Shown here: positions 25,161-33,920 of the stretch, one piece after another
Position numbering within the stretch: the first letter of the stretch is position 1
How the letters are laid out: every line of letters begins with the position of its first letter
NCBI RefSeq assembly: GCF_014652275.1
Contig: NZ_BMYM01000001.1
Location: forward strand, 62,001-126,000
Reading direction: 5' to 3'
DNA: 64,000 bases
DNA from: Parahalioglobus pacificus
GTDB taxonomy: Bacteria; Pseudomonadota; Gammaproteobacteria; Pseudomonadales; Halieaceae
Position numbers and translations under genes: made by a program
The notes under the pieces: model-generated
Told to the model about the DNA's origin: nothing
What the model saw: only the letters and a program-made list of their open reading frames with translations
The model's database searches: none

Positions 25161-26231
25161 CTATAGACCAGCGTGTCGCTTGATAATCTCGTCGCTGCCC
25201 GCCGGCAGGCTAAAGCGTACGCCGTCTTGACCGATGGTGTAATCAGGGAAAATATCCTGTGCGCCGTCCAGGAACAGTACATCCTGTCCCGGTAACACCA
25301 TGGGCGGAACGATATGGTAGTAAAGCAGATGGCCCACGCCCGCGTCCCTGGCTGTTTCAGCGGCTTCCACCGGGCTGGCATGGTAGTCCAGAATATCGTA
25401 GGTGATCTTTTGCATGATGGGGTTGCCGATCTTGCGAGCACCCTCATTCATCATGTTCACAAGGTTAGGTGCTAGCGCTTCGTGCACCAGGATATCAACG
25501 CCCTGGGCGAAGTGAGTGATGTTGTCGAACTTGTCCGTGTCGCCTGTGACCAGCACTGAGCGTCCTTTATAGCTAAAGCGATAGCCCACGGCAGGTCGCA
25601 CCGGGTCGTGCTCTACCTGAAGTGCCTCCACTTTGAGACCGTCTTTGTCCACAACGGTGTGCAGCACTCCAACCTCCGGTAGGGCAAATGGGAAGGCAAC
25701 CATGCCTGCGCCGGAGGTCGGAGCTACGGTGTCACCGTGATGTTCGTGACGGTAGACGAAGTCCTGAGCGTAGGTTTCGTTGAAACCATTGACCACACGC
25801 TCTACACCAGTCGGGCCGTACACCGGCAGGGGGCTGGTGTTCGCACCGGCTGCCCAGCGCAGTGTGGCGGTTTCGCCCAGGCCGTCGATATGATCGGAGT
25901 GAAAGTGGGTCACGAATACGCCATCCAATTGGCCGACCGGGTAATTCATGCGGCCGAGGTTTCTCACGCCGTCTGTACCCGCATCTACCATGTAGAACTG
26001 ATCGCCTGCGACAATGGCCACGCAGGGTCCGGATGCTTTCGGTGCCGGCATTGGGCCACCGGCGCCACAGAGTGCCAGGTGCAAGCCATCTTCAAGGTCT
26101 GCCATAGCGTTTAGATTCATTTGCGCGACAATGCCGCGGGCCATGACGGCGCCCAGGATGGGTCCGCGCTGGGTGTAGACCCCCACGCCTACCAGCGCGA
26201 TGACTGCAACCAAGATACCCAGTTTTTTCAT
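25161..26231 (-). CDS. Membrane-anchored metallo-beta-lactamase-fold hydrolase
   Basis: A 356-residue MBL-fold protein. One N-terminal hydrophobic helix (about 4-20) anchors it or acts as an uncleaved signal. The metal motif THFHSDHIDG supplies His109, His111, Asp113 and His114; later ligands are Asp in VTGDTDKFDN and His in LYYHIVPP. The layout resembles the RNase Z/arylsulfatase-type and lactonase-type branches, so the substrate may be an ester, lactone or sulfate ester rather than a beta-lactam. The gene is divergent from the GST at 26352, and the palindromic operator at 26299-26315 lies between them, 68 bases from this start. WS/DGAT and GST paralogue 1 follow on the same strand. Confidence 0.85.
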   Translation of the reverse strand: MKKLGILVAVIALVGVGVYTQRGPILGAVMARGIVAQMNLNAMADLEDGLHLALCGAGGPMPAPKASGPCVAIVAGDQFYMVDAGTDGVRNLGRMNYPVGQLDGVFVTHFHSDHIDGLGETATLRWAAGANTSPLPVYGPTGVERVVNGFNETYAQDFVYRHEHHGDTVAPTSGAGMVAFPFALPEVGVLHTVVDKDGLKVEALQVEHDPVRPAVGYRFSYKGRSVLVTGDTDKFDNITHFAQGVDILVHEALAPNLVNMMNEGARKIGNPIMQKITYDILDYHASPVEAAETARDAGVGHLLYYHIVPPMVLPGQDVLFLDGAQDIFPDYTIGQDGVRFSLPAGSDEIIKRHAGL

Positions 26232-26298
26232 TTTTTCCCCCGATTCTTATTATCGCTATGACCACAATAGTTCGGAGTCGTCACGGCTGCGAAAATTA

Positions 26299-26315
26299 TG
26301 GCATATACTATGCCA
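26299..26315. promoter_or_regulatory. Palindromic operator, site A
   Basis: TGGCATATACTATGCCA: perfect 7-bp arms TGGCATA/TATGCCA around a 3-base spacer. It lies in the divergent promoter region of the MBL hydrolase (minus) and GST paralogue 2 (plus, start 37 bases away). The same motif occurs at 29821, 29796, 32757 and 60017. Confidence 0.75.
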
Positions 26316-26351
26316 GATGATAAGGCCTCGGCCATCGGCATTAAGGACTAA

Positions 26352-27479
26352 ATGATGAACCAAACCCACACCCTGTATGCAATTACGCACTCCTTGTTTT
26401 CTGGCCGTGCGCGCGCTTACCTGATCAAGCAAGGTATTCCCTTTGTTGAGCGGTCTACTGGCCACGAAAGCTTCAAGGCAGAGGTGCTGCCAAAGGCAAA
26501 GGTGCCCACCATTCCTACCCTGGTAACCCCAGACGGTGCGGTTGTCAGGGACGGGGCAGAGATTATTGCGCACTTTGAGGATGCCACGGGCAATCCCTGC
26601 CAGCCTCCTGGATTGCAGCAGCGCTTTCTCAGCGCCTTGTTCGACGTGATCGGTCCCGAGGGACTGCTGCGACCGGCCATGCATTTTCGCTGGAACTTTC
26701 AGGCCGATAACTTGCACTTTGAGCGTTATCACTTTTACCACTCGCAGCGAGATCACCCGGCGCGGGATGACAAAACCGACAACATGATGGGCCGTATGCA
26801 ACAGGTGGCGCGTATTTGGGGGGTTAACGAAGAATCAATACCGCTGGTGGAGGCGCTGTACATGGAACTGCTGGCGGCGCTGAACGCTCACTTTGAGCAG
26901 CAGCCCTATCTGTTCGGATGGCGGCCCAGCATAGGAGACTTTGGCATGCTGGCGCCGTTATACGCGCACTTGGGCAGAGACCCTTATCCGGCCCGATTGA
27001 TGCAACAAAACGCCGTGAGTGTCTACCGCTGGGTAGAGCGGATGAACCGCGCAGACCAGGATGCCCCCGAGTTTTATAACGCCGGTGACGACTTCCTTGA
27101 GGATGACCAGATACCTGAAACTCTGTGTGCAGTGCTGCGGGTATTGGCGCAGGACTTCTTGGCTGAGACGCAAGCTTCCGCCGGGGCGATTAACGGGTGG
27201 ATCGATGAAAACGGCGCCAAGGCGGGTGACAACGCACCGCGTATGGCCGGCACTTGTACGTTTGATGTCCGGGAACAAACTATCACCAGTGCAGCCCAGC
27301 CCTACCGGTTCTATGGTTTGCAGAAATGTCATGCTATCTATGATGCGGCAGACGAGACGGACAGGGCGGAACTGGATGCTCTGATGACCCGCTGTGATCT
27401 TGGCGGCCTGATGGATCACAGACTCGCATGGAAGGTCGTATTCGAGGATAACCAGGAGACTTGGCAGGCCCACGGCTGA
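26352..27479 (+). CDS. Long GST-like protein with C-terminal extension (paralogue 2)
   Basis: A 375-residue protein starting MMNQTHTLYAITHSLFSGRARAYLIKQGIPF, a thioredoxin-fold GST N-domain with VPTIPTLVTPDG and GAEIIAHFED (the cis-Pro and Glu/Asp region). The C-domain contains FEQQPYLFGWRPSIGDFGMLAPLYAHL, a GST_C-like N-capping segment. The C-terminal extension has QPYRFYGLQKCHAIYDAADETDRAELDALM, equivalent to the ends of the proteins at 22004 and 32852. AAGGA precedes the ATG at 26352. The palindromic site A lies in its promoter region. Function unknown; glutathione-dependent removal of a leaving group is one possibility given the family. Confidence 0.83.
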   Translation: MMNQTHTLYAITHSLFSGRARAYLIKQGIPFVERSTGHESFKAEVLPKAKVPTIPTLVTPDGAVVRDGAEIIAHFEDATGNPCQPPGLQQRFLSALFDVIGPEGLLRPAMHFRWNFQADNLHFERYHFYHSQRDHPARDDKTDNMMGRMQQVARIWGVNEESIPLVEALYMELLAALNAHFEQQPYLFGWRPSIGDFGMLAPLYAHLGRDPYPARLMQQNAVSVYRWVERMNRADQDAPEFYNAGDDFLEDDQIPETLCAVLRVLAQDFLAETQASAGAINGWIDENGAKAGDNAPRMAGTCTFDVREQTITSAAQPYRFYGLQKCHAIYDAADETDRAELDALMTRCDLGGLMDHRLAWKVVFEDNQETWQAHG

Positions 27480-27495
27480 GTGTTTCTGCAACCAT

Positions 27496-27524
27496 AAAAA
27501 ATCCGCTGCGGTTGCCCGCAGCGG
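27496..27524 (-). terminator. Terminator of the TonB receptor at 27.6 kb
   Basis: A 9-bp stem CCGCTGCGG / CCGCAGCGG with a 4-nt loop. On the minus strand it is followed by six T residues. It lies between convergent GST paralogue 2 and the receptor; flanking GCAACC/GGTTGC can extend the stem on the other strand. Confidence 0.88.
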
Positions 27525-27566
27525 GTTGCAAATGTCGGGCACGAGACCCGCTCCCAAACTGGTTCT

Positions 27567-29768
27567 TTAAAAGTCGTAACGGAGAGTTGCACCGTAGGTT
27601 CGCGGTGGTGCCAGGAAGAAGGCATCCATGCCGCTAAACGAAAACGTTTCAGCGCCCAGCGATACGTACTCGTCGTCCGTCAGGTTTTTGCCCCAGACCG
27701 AGATGTTCCAGTTGTCATTGCGCCAGCCAAGGCGGCCATTAACAACCTCGCGATCCTCCGGGAATACGCCGCTTTTGTGGTCATCCATGTACATGTAGTC
27801 GGCGCGTGCAAAGATGCCACCGTTGGACAGAGGGAATACCACTGTCGCACCTAGGTTGGCTGTGAGGTCAGCGGTGAAGTCCAGATCCTGGCCTTCGTTG
27901 ACGCCTTCTGTGATCTCGTAGTCATGCATGTAGAGCAGACCGGCAGTCAACGTCAGGTTTGGCAGTGGTTGCGCGGCGATATCCAAATCGATGCCTGAGA
28001 CTTCGATTTCTGCTTCATTGCTTACGAAGGTACCGGCACCGGAAGGGTTCTGTTCCTGCTGCTGGTAGTCCTCAACCACGGTGTAAAACGCCGTCGCATT
28101 GATCCGCAATCGGTTGTCCAACACGGTGGACTTGATGCCCAGCTCATAGTTGGTGGTTTCTTCATCGTCGAACTCGCGATCTTCAGGACCATCGGGTCCA
28201 CCGCTGACGCCGTTGAAGCCGCCCGACTTGGTGCCGGTGCTGGCGCTGGCAAAGACCATGGTGCTGTCGCCGATGTCATGACTCAGGCGCAGCAGCCAGT
28301 CCACGTTGTCCGTGCTCCGCTCGAAGTCGGCATCAACCGGGGCTGCCACGCTGTCCAGCAGTGAAACGCCGAGAATACCCGCTGAGGCTGCGGTAGAGGT
28401 GGTTTCTGTGAAAAGAGAGGCTTCTTTTTCCTCATCGGTCCAGCGCAGTCCACCGGTCAGGTGCCAGCTGTCACCAATGTGCCAGGTGGCTTGGCCGAAT
28501 ACGGCGATGGTCTCGGTATCCCATACGTTATCCGCGACTGTGAAATCACCCGGGGCTACCAGGAACGGCAGTGGTACCGGGAAGTCCAGATCCTGCTGTG
28601 TCGCCACAGCCAGGAAGTCGTCCCCGACGAAGATGGAAGGCTTGCCTTCGCCGCGTTCAGTCGTCTGATCGAGGTAGAACAGGCCTAATTGATACTCCAT
28701 TTTATCGCCGAGTTCGGAATTAAGACGGAATTCCTGCGAAATACTGTCACCCGAATACCTCTCATCGATGATGGAGAGGATATCCAGCTGTGAGCGATCG
28801 ACGTCTGTGCTTTGGCAGTAGTCGTATTCGTTCCATGCGGTAATCGACGTAATCGAGCCCCAGTCGACATCGTAGTTGATGGTCATCGATACCAGATCGG
28901 ACTCCAGATCGAACTGGCTGTCGACGTCTACCGCCACATCGTAATCAAAGGGGTCATTTTTATCGGTGGGCAGGCCGCGGTCAGCCAGAAGGTTGTTGAC
29001 GGCATCACTTTGGATAGCGTCCGCGCCACAACAGGTGGTGTCTCGCTCTACGTGCGCGACATTCAGCAAAAAACTCAGCTGGTCAGTGGCTTCCCACAGC
29101 AGCTTGCCCTGAACGTTCCAATCGTCCGCATCGTTGAGGTCGTCACCGCCGGCATTATCAAAGTAACCGTCGCGCTGGCGCATGTTGCCAGAGATACGGT
29201 AGCCCAGGTTGTCGCTCAAAGGCCCGGAGACGGCGGCGGTGACTTCGCCCATTCCGTAGTTACCCACACCAGCCTCCAGATAGCCTTCGGTCTCCTCGAG
29301 GTTGGGCATCTTGGTCACGATGCTGATGGCGCCCGCACTCGTATTCTTGCCGTACAGTGTGCCCTGTGGGCCCTGCAGAACTTCGATCCGCTCAATATCA
29401 GTCAGGTCAGATGCACCCAGTCCGGTGCGGCCAAAGAACACGCCGTCTACGAACAAACCTACAGAGGGCTCAAGGGCCGGGTCGTTCTGCGCGGTACCAA
29501 TGCCGCGAATGGTCATGCGTGCGTTGAATGGACTGAAGTTGGTATTAATGCTTAGCGCCGGTGTCAGCACTGCGAGGTCGTCGGCGTTGATAATGCCGGC
29601 CTCCTGGATAGTGTCTGCGGTAAAAGCCGTCACGGTAACCGGCACATCCTGCAAGCTTTCAGCTTGCTTGGTGGCAGTAACGATAACTTCCTCAAGCATG
29701 GCTTGCGAAAAGGCCTGCGAACTGGTGGCCAGGGCGATAGCGGCGACCATGGGTCTAATCTTGCGCAT
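27567..29768 (-). CDS. TonB-dependent receptor linked to the operator regulon
   Basis: A 733-residue outer-membrane receptor: signal peptide ending SSQAFSQ, TonB box LEEVIVTATKQ, plug with IERIEVLQGPQGTLYGKNT and a barrel ending YGATLRYDF. The start is the ATG at 29768, preceded by TTGGAGAT. The receptor imports an unknown ligand across the outer membrane. Two copies of the palindromic operator (29796-29812 and 29821-29837) lie just upstream, between it and the divergent haloalkane dehalogenase, so uptake and catabolism are probably co-regulated. The sequence contains an external CQS and CCG pair of Cys residues, unusual but not diagnostic. Confidence 0.93.
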   Translation of the reverse strand: MRKIRPMVAAIALATSSQAFSQAMLEEVIVTATKQAESLQDVPVTVTAFTADTIQEAGIINADDLAVLTPALSINTNFSPFNARMTIRGIGTAQNDPALEPSVGLFVDGVFFGRTGLGASDLTDIERIEVLQGPQGTLYGKNTSAGAISIVTKMPNLEETEGYLEAGVGNYGMGEVTAAVSGPLSDNLGYRISGNMRQRDGYFDNAGGDDLNDADDWNVQGKLLWEATDQLSFLLNVAHVERDTTCCGADAIQSDAVNNLLADRGLPTDKNDPFDYDVAVDVDSQFDLESDLVSMTINYDVDWGSITSITAWNEYDYCQSTDVDRSQLDILSIIDERYSGDSISQEFRLNSELGDKMEYQLGLFYLDQTTERGEGKPSIFVGDDFLAVATQQDLDFPVPLPFLVAPGDFTVADNVWDTETIAVFGQATWHIGDSWHLTGGLRWTDEEKEASLFTETTSTAASAGILGVSLLDSVAAPVDADFERSTDNVDWLLRLSHDIGDSTMVFASASTGTKSGGFNGVSGGPDGPEDREFDDEETTNYELGIKSTVLDNRLRINATAFYTVVEDYQQQEQNPSGAGTFVSNEAEIEVSGIDLDIAAQPLPNLTLTAGLLYMHDYEITEGVNEGQDLDFTADLTANLGATVVFPLSNGGIFARADYMYMDDHKSGVFPEDREVVNGRLGWRNDNWNISVWGKNLTDDEYVSLGAETFSFSGMDAFFLAPPRTYGATLRYDF

Positions 29769-29795
29769 AGTGATCTCCAATATAGAGCCATAAAA

Positions 29796-29812
29796 TGGCA
29801 GTTATTATGTCT
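29796..29812. promoter_or_regulatory. Palindromic operator, site B2
   Basis: TGGCAGTTATTATGTCT: imperfect copy of the 17-bp motif, closest in form to site C. It lies 28 bases upstream of the TonB receptor start and 8 bases from site B1, a tandem arrangement. Confidence 0.55.
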
Positions 29813-29820
29813 ATTTATTA

Positions 29821-29837
29821 TGGCATATAGTATGCTA
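29821..29837. promoter_or_regulatory. Palindromic operator, site B1
   Basis: TGGCATATAGTATGCTA: differs from site A at two positions, one in the spacer and one in the right arm. It sits in the AT-rich divergent promoter between the TonB receptor and the haloalkane dehalogenase. Confidence 0.7.
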
Positions 29838-29932
29838 ATAAAATAAAGACGACAAGCTCGCCGGTATCCGCTGCCCTAAACGGGCAATGGCCCCCGTGCG
29901 GATAACTAATGAATGCTTTTGGAGCTGCAATC

Positions 29933-30934
29933 ATGGAATTTAAGCGGACCCCCGACGCGTGCTTTGAGAATCTCGCAAATTTTCCCTACGAACCTCACTA
30001 CCTGCAGGTGGACGATACTGAGGGCGGTAGCCTGCGCCTGGCGTATATCGACGAGGGTCCTGCCGATGCGCCCGTGGTATTACTCATGCATGGGCAGCCC
30101 GCCTGGAGCTACCTCTACCGGCATATGATGCCTGCGCTGCTGGAAAACGGCTTCCGTGTCATTGCGCCGGACCTCATCGGTTTTGGCCGATCGGATAAGC
30201 CCACACAGGAGGAAGACTATACCTACGCACGGCATGTCGCCTGGATGAGCGACTGGCTGACGCAGCTGGATCTCACCGGTATCACTGTGTTTTTCCAGGA
30301 CTGGGGCAGCCTGATCGGGCTTCGCCTGGTGGCTGCGTTTCCCGAGCGCTTTGCGGGCGTTGTGCTTTCCAACGGCGGCCTACCTGCAGGTGTCATCCCT
30401 GAGGAGTTCAGCCAGGCGATCCGTGATGCCTATGCCTCGCTGCCCGTTGTAAAGACCACCGAGCTGGGAGAGCGCTTCAGGGACACCAGTGGCATTCCCG
30501 GAATCTTCTATTGGCGTAAGTACTGCGAACTGAGCGAGGAGCTTGCTGATGTGGGGCACCTGTTCCGAGCCTTCGATGCGCCTGAGAGTATCGTGGACGA
30601 AATGGACGGTTTCAGTGTGCCGTTTCCCGATGCGACTTACTTATCCGGTGCCCGCAAATTTCCCCGACTGATACCTTTGCTACAGGACGAAGCCGAGGTG
30701 CAGGAGAATAAGGCAGCCTGGAAAGTACTGGCCAACTTTGATAAGCCGTTTATGCTCGCCTTCTCCGACGATGACCCGGTGACTGCCGGGGGCGATGCAG
30801 CCTTCCTCAAGGCCGTTCCCGGTTGTGAGGGCATTGCCCATCGCACCATTGGGCCCGCCGGCCATTTTGTGCAGCAGGAACAGCCCGAGCAATGCGTGCA
30901 GGCAATATTGGATATCACTGGCCTCTACGATTAA
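29933..30934 (+). CDS. Haloalkane dehalogenase, DhlA-like (HLD-I)
   Basis: A 333-residue alpha/beta hydrolase. The ATG at 29933 follows GGAG and gives the family N-terminus MEFKRTPDACFENL. Catalytic residues line up with Xanthobacter DhlA: nucleophile Asp123 and halide-binding Trp124 in FFQDWGS, a cap Trp194 in FYWRKY (DhlA Trp175 position), acid Asp280 in FSDDDP, and His311 in AGHFVQQE. The oxyanion motif is HGQPAWSYLYRHM, close to DhlA HGEPTWSYLYRKM, and PFPDATYLSGARKFP is also shared. HLDs hydrolyse carbon-halogen bonds to alcohol plus halide. It is followed by the APH kinase and is divergent from a TonB receptor across two operator copies. Natural substrate unknown. Confidence 0.88.
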   Translation: MEFKRTPDACFENLANFPYEPHYLQVDDTEGGSLRLAYIDEGPADAPVVLLMHGQPAWSYLYRHMMPALLENGFRVIAPDLIGFGRSDKPTQEEDYTYARHVAWMSDWLTQLDLTGITVFFQDWGSLIGLRLVAAFPERFAGVVLSNGGLPAGVIPEEFSQAIRDAYASLPVVKTTELGERFRDTSGIPGIFYWRKYCELSEELADVGHLFRAFDAPESIVDEMDGFSVPFPDATYLSGARKFPRLIPLLQDEAEVQENKAAWKVLANFDKPFMLAFSDDDPVTAGGDAAFLKAVPGCEGIAHRTIGPAGHFVQQEQPEQCVQAILDITGLYD

Positions 30935-31013
30935 GCCGCGTCTACACTTCGTTATTTTTGCAATCCCGCCGCGCTTATTGGCGCCGTCTCTCTTCGGCTA
31001 GGAATAATTTCTG

Positions 31014-32048
31014 ATGTCACAGGTTGATACACTCGACGAAACCGCACTTGCCCAGTACCTGCAGGCACAGGTGCCCGGTTTCAGTGGGCCACTCATCGCC
31101 ACCAAATTCGCCGGCGGTCAATCAAACCCCACATTCCGCATCGATGCGGATTCGGGCACCTATGTATTAAGGCGTCAGCCGCCGGGTAAGTTGCTGAAAT
31201 CCGCGCATGCCGTGGACCGTGAGTACCGAGTGCTGGCGGCGCTGGCAGACACGCCCGTGCCGGTTGCCAAGGTACACACCTTGTGTGAGGACCCTGATGT
31301 CATAGGCTCTATGTTCTATCTCATGGAGTACTGTGACGGCGTGGTGCATTGGAATCCCGCGCTACCCGATGCACCAAGCCCAGCGCAGCGCACGGCCATG
31401 TACCGTGAAATGGTTCGAACCCTGGCGACTATCCACTCCGTTGATGTCAACGCGGTGGGTCTTGGCGACTATGGTCGCCCCGGCAACTACTTTGAGCGTC
31501 AACTCAGCCGTTGGACCAAGCAGTACCGCGCCTCAGAGCTAACAACGGTTCCGGAAATGGATACGCTGATTGCTTGGTTGGGAGAGCATTTACCCCCCGA
31601 TGATGGCACGGTGTCACTGGTGCACGGCGATTTTCGTATCGACAACCTGATGTTCACTGCCGATAACGCTCAAGTCATGGCGGTGTTGGACTGGGAGCTA
31701 TCTACCCTGGGCCATCCACTGGCAGATTTAGCCTATCAGTGCATGGCCTTGAGGTTGCCAGCCAGCGATGCACCAGGGATGGCGCCAGCGGGGCTTGCCG
31801 GGCTAGATCTGGGTGCGCTGGGCTTGCCCAGCGAGGACGAATACGTTGCGCATTACTGTGAAGCCCGAGGCATAGCCGGGATCGATAACTGGGGCTTTTA
31901 TCTTGCGTTCAGCTTTTTCCGGCTTGCGGCGATTGCCCAGGGTGTCGCCAAGCGCGCAGCCGACGGCAACGCTTCAAACACTCAGGCTCACACGGTGGGG
32001 GCGATGGTACCGCCGCTGGCGCAGGCCGCATTGGATATCGTTAGCTAG
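31014..32048 (+). CDS. APH-family kinase (ACAD10/11 N-domain type, LvaA-like)
   Basis: A 344-residue phosphotransferase of the aminoglycoside-phosphotransferase/choline-kinase fold. The Brenner motif HGDFRIDN (204-211) and metal-binding Asp226 in VLDWELSTLGHPLADLAY are present, as is FAGGQSNPTF in the N-lobe. This subfamily matches the kinase half of human ACAD10/11 and bacterial LvaA, which phosphorylate 4-hydroxyacyl-CoAs so that a partner acyl-CoA dehydrogenase can continue degradation. It sits 79 bases after the haloalkane dehalogenase, and a matching ACAD11-type dehydrogenase is at 34879. Antibiotic resistance is not implied. Confidence 0.87.
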   Translation: MSQVDTLDETALAQYLQAQVPGFSGPLIATKFAGGQSNPTFRIDADSGTYVLRRQPPGKLLKSAHAVDREYRVLAALADTPVPVAKVHTLCEDPDVIGSMFYLMEYCDGVVHWNPALPDAPSPAQRTAMYREMVRTLATIHSVDVNAVGLGDYGRPGNYFERQLSRWTKQYRASELTTVPEMDTLIAWLGEHLPPDDGTVSLVHGDFRIDNLMFTADNAQVMAVLDWELSTLGHPLADLAYQCMALRLPASDAPGMAPAGLAGLDLGALGLPSEDEYVAHYCEARGIAGIDNWGFYLAFSFFRLAAIAQGVAKRAADGNASNTQAHTVGAMVPPLAQAALDIVS

Positions 32049-32057
32049 GCGCCTGGA

Positions 32058-32687
32058 TCATGCCCTGCGTCTGAACAGCAGGGCATCCAGCAGGCCGCAC
32101 ATGGCCAGCAGCAATAGCGCCAAAAGCAACCTGGGGTCGCTGAGGTAGAGCATGGGCTCAATCGGGTAAGCGATGGTTTTGGTGAGCGCTGCAGTCTTGA
32201 AGTGATGCCGGCCTGCAAATGCCGGGTTGGTCACTATTTCAATCATGTCTCGACGGCTGCGATACCTGAACAACGCACCCTGATCCCAGTGCTGTGCGCC
32301 TTCGATGCCGACCACATCAATCGCACCGAATACGGCATTGCCCATAAACGTGGGATGGCACCCCCGCGCTAAAAGAGCGGGGAACATGAACTCCATGTAT
32401 CGACCCATCAGCGCCGCGCCATCCTCGCCTGCATTTGCTCCCTCGACGGGGCCCGGATTCTCGTTGAGATCGATAGCGTTCAACATCAGAAACTGGCGTC
32501 CCGTGTCTCCCTCCGCGAATGCCTTGATCATCTCAATGGATTCCGGGTCGCTGTTATTCGCTTCCATGCGCGCAACGAAGGCATCGATCTCCTCGCTGGT
32601 CAGCGGGCCCTCAAGATTGGTGTACCACAGGGTGAAAGCGCTGTAGAGCAACGCCGGGAGAAGCCAGAGCAAGGTGCGTTTTGACAT
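32058..32687 (-). CDS. Membrane protein with DUF1330-like dimeric alpha/beta barrel
   Basis: A 209-residue protein with an N-terminal membrane helix (about 6-24), a soluble middle and a C-terminal helix (about 183-202) followed by LLFRRRA. The middle has FLMLNAIDL, MGRYMEFMFPALLARG, and WDQGALFRYRSRRDMIEIVTNPAF. These resemble the DUF1330 ferredoxin-like fold (M..Y......GG...W......Y.S...) but as an inner-membrane-anchored version. Function unknown. It is divergent from GST paralogue 3, with operator site C 70 bases upstream, and converges with the APH kinase gene. Confidence 0.72.
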   Translation of the reverse strand: MSKRTLLWLLPALLYSAFTLWYTNLEGPLTSEEIDAFVARMEANNSDPESIEMIKAFAEGDTGRQFLMLNAIDLNENPGPVEGANAGEDGAALMGRYMEFMFPALLARGCHPTFMGNAVFGAIDVVGIEGAQHWDQGALFRYRSRRDMIEIVTNPAFAGRHHFKTAALTKTIAYPIEPMLYLSDPRLLLALLLLAMCGLLDALLFRRRA

Positions 32688-32756
32688 GGTGTGTTTGTCA
32701 TCCAGAAGTATTTTTTGGCGCTGGGAGCGCTACTGTGCGACTTCAGCGTGTCATAA

Positions 32757-32773
32757 TGGCAGTAAATATGTCA
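32757..32773. promoter_or_regulatory. Palindromic operator, site C
   Basis: TGGCAGTAAATATGTCA, a copy of the 17-bp motif with near-complementary arms. It lies between the divergent DUF1330-like gene and the GST-NMO-ACAD operon (first start 79 bases away). It is almost identical to the reverse complement of site D, TGACAGTAATTATGCCA. Confidence 0.65.
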
Positions 32774-32851
32774 ATATAAACCGAGTGCGCTGGTCCAGTC
32801 GCAGAGTCGGCGTGCCGTTAACCCTTCGTATCACAAACAGGAGCACCACCC

Positions 32852-33892
32852 ATGGTCGTGCAGGACAGGATTCATTTATTGGGTAATACGCCCTCGCCCT
32901 ACACCCAAAAGATGGTGTCGCTGCTGCGGTATCGCCGCTTGCCTTACAAGGTTACCTGGACTGATGTGCGGCAGTATCTGGAAGCGAACGGCATTGAAGC
33001 GCCGCGCCCTGTGCTTCTTCCCACCTTTCTGTATGAGGAAGATGGCGACACAAAGGCCCGCTGCGACTCCACGCCCATCATTGCCGATCTGGATGCCCTC
33101 TACCCAGAGCGCAAAGTGCTGCCATCGGACCCTGCTTTGGCTTTCATTGATTTCTTGCTCGAGGATTTTGCCGACGAGTGGGTCACCAAGTACATGTTCC
33201 ATTACCGTTGGTATCCCGAGGCGGATGCGGACAACGCCGGCTCGATATTGCCTGTGGGCATGGATGTCACCTTGGCCGATAAGGACTGGCAGCATTTCAA
33301 GGCGTTCTTTACTGAACGCCAGGTAAGCCGTCTCTATGTGGTCGGATCGAACGACACGACGGCGCCCGTAATTGATGCAAGTTATCGTCGCTTTCTTAGC
33401 GCCATGGAAACGCATTTGTCGCAGCAGCCTTTCATGCTTGGGCGGCGGCCGGGGAGTAGCGACTTCGGCTTGTTCGGACAACTAACGCAGCTGGTGGGTT
33501 TTGATCCAACACCCAGGGCCATTGCCCACGAGATATCGCCGAGAACGGTGGCCTGGGTAGACCTGGTTCGTGACTTGAGCGGCCTGGAACCTACTGACAG
33601 CGACTGGATCGCACTGGAAGAGCAGCCGGATTCGCTGAAAGGCTTGTTGGCAGAGATCGGCAGAGTGTATGTGCCCGCACAGTTGGCGAATGCCAAGGCG
33701 CTGGCCGCCGGTGAGAAAAGCTGGGACGCCGAGATCGACGGGCAGCCCTGGACGCAGCCGGCATTTCCTTACCAGGGCAAATGCCTGCGATGGACCAACG
33801 AACGTTATCAGGCCCTGTCCACTGCTGATCGCGAGCGCGTCGATGCAGTACTGGCGGGCACCGGCGTGGAAGCTATGCTGAGCGCTGATTGA
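32852..33892 (+). CDS. Long GST-like protein with C-terminal extension (paralogue 3)
   Basis: A 346-residue protein. The GST N-domain reads IHLLGNTPSPYTQKMVSLLRYRRLPY, then RPVLLPTFLYEEDG with the cis-Pro region and RCDSTPIIADLD. The C-domain contains SQQPFMLGRRPGSSDFGLFGQL. The extension ends with AFPYQGKCLRWTNERYQALSTADRERVDAVL, the same signature seen at the ends of the paralogues at 22004 and 26352. AGGAG precedes the ATG. It is the first gene of a probable operon with the flavoprotein at 33921 (28-base gap) and the acyl-CoA dehydrogenase at 34879. Operator site C lies upstream. Confidence 0.85.
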   Translation: MVVQDRIHLLGNTPSPYTQKMVSLLRYRRLPYKVTWTDVRQYLEANGIEAPRPVLLPTFLYEEDGDTKARCDSTPIIADLDALYPERKVLPSDPALAFIDFLLEDFADEWVTKYMFHYRWYPEADADNAGSILPVGMDVTLADKDWQHFKAFFTERQVSRLYVVGSNDTTAPVIDASYRRFLSAMETHLSQQPFMLGRRPGSSDFGLFGQLTQLVGFDPTPRAIAHEISPRTVAWVDLVRDLSGLEPTDSDWIALEEQPDSLKGLLAEIGRVYVPAQLANAKALAAGEKSWDAEIDGQPWTQPAFPYQGKCLRWTNERYQALSTADRERVDAVLAGTGVEAMLSAD

Positions 33893-33920
33893 TTGACCAA
33901 CGACTTCTGGGAGTAACAAC

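Noticed and set aside
28812-29555. 247-codon frame antisense to the TonB receptor
   Set aside because: No recognisable domain and no ribosome-binding site, fully inside a well-supported receptor gene on the other strand.
31014-32048. Aminoglycoside resistance kinase
   Set aside because: The fold is shared, but the motifs and the nearby ACAD11-type dehydrogenase point to hydroxyacyl-CoA metabolism.
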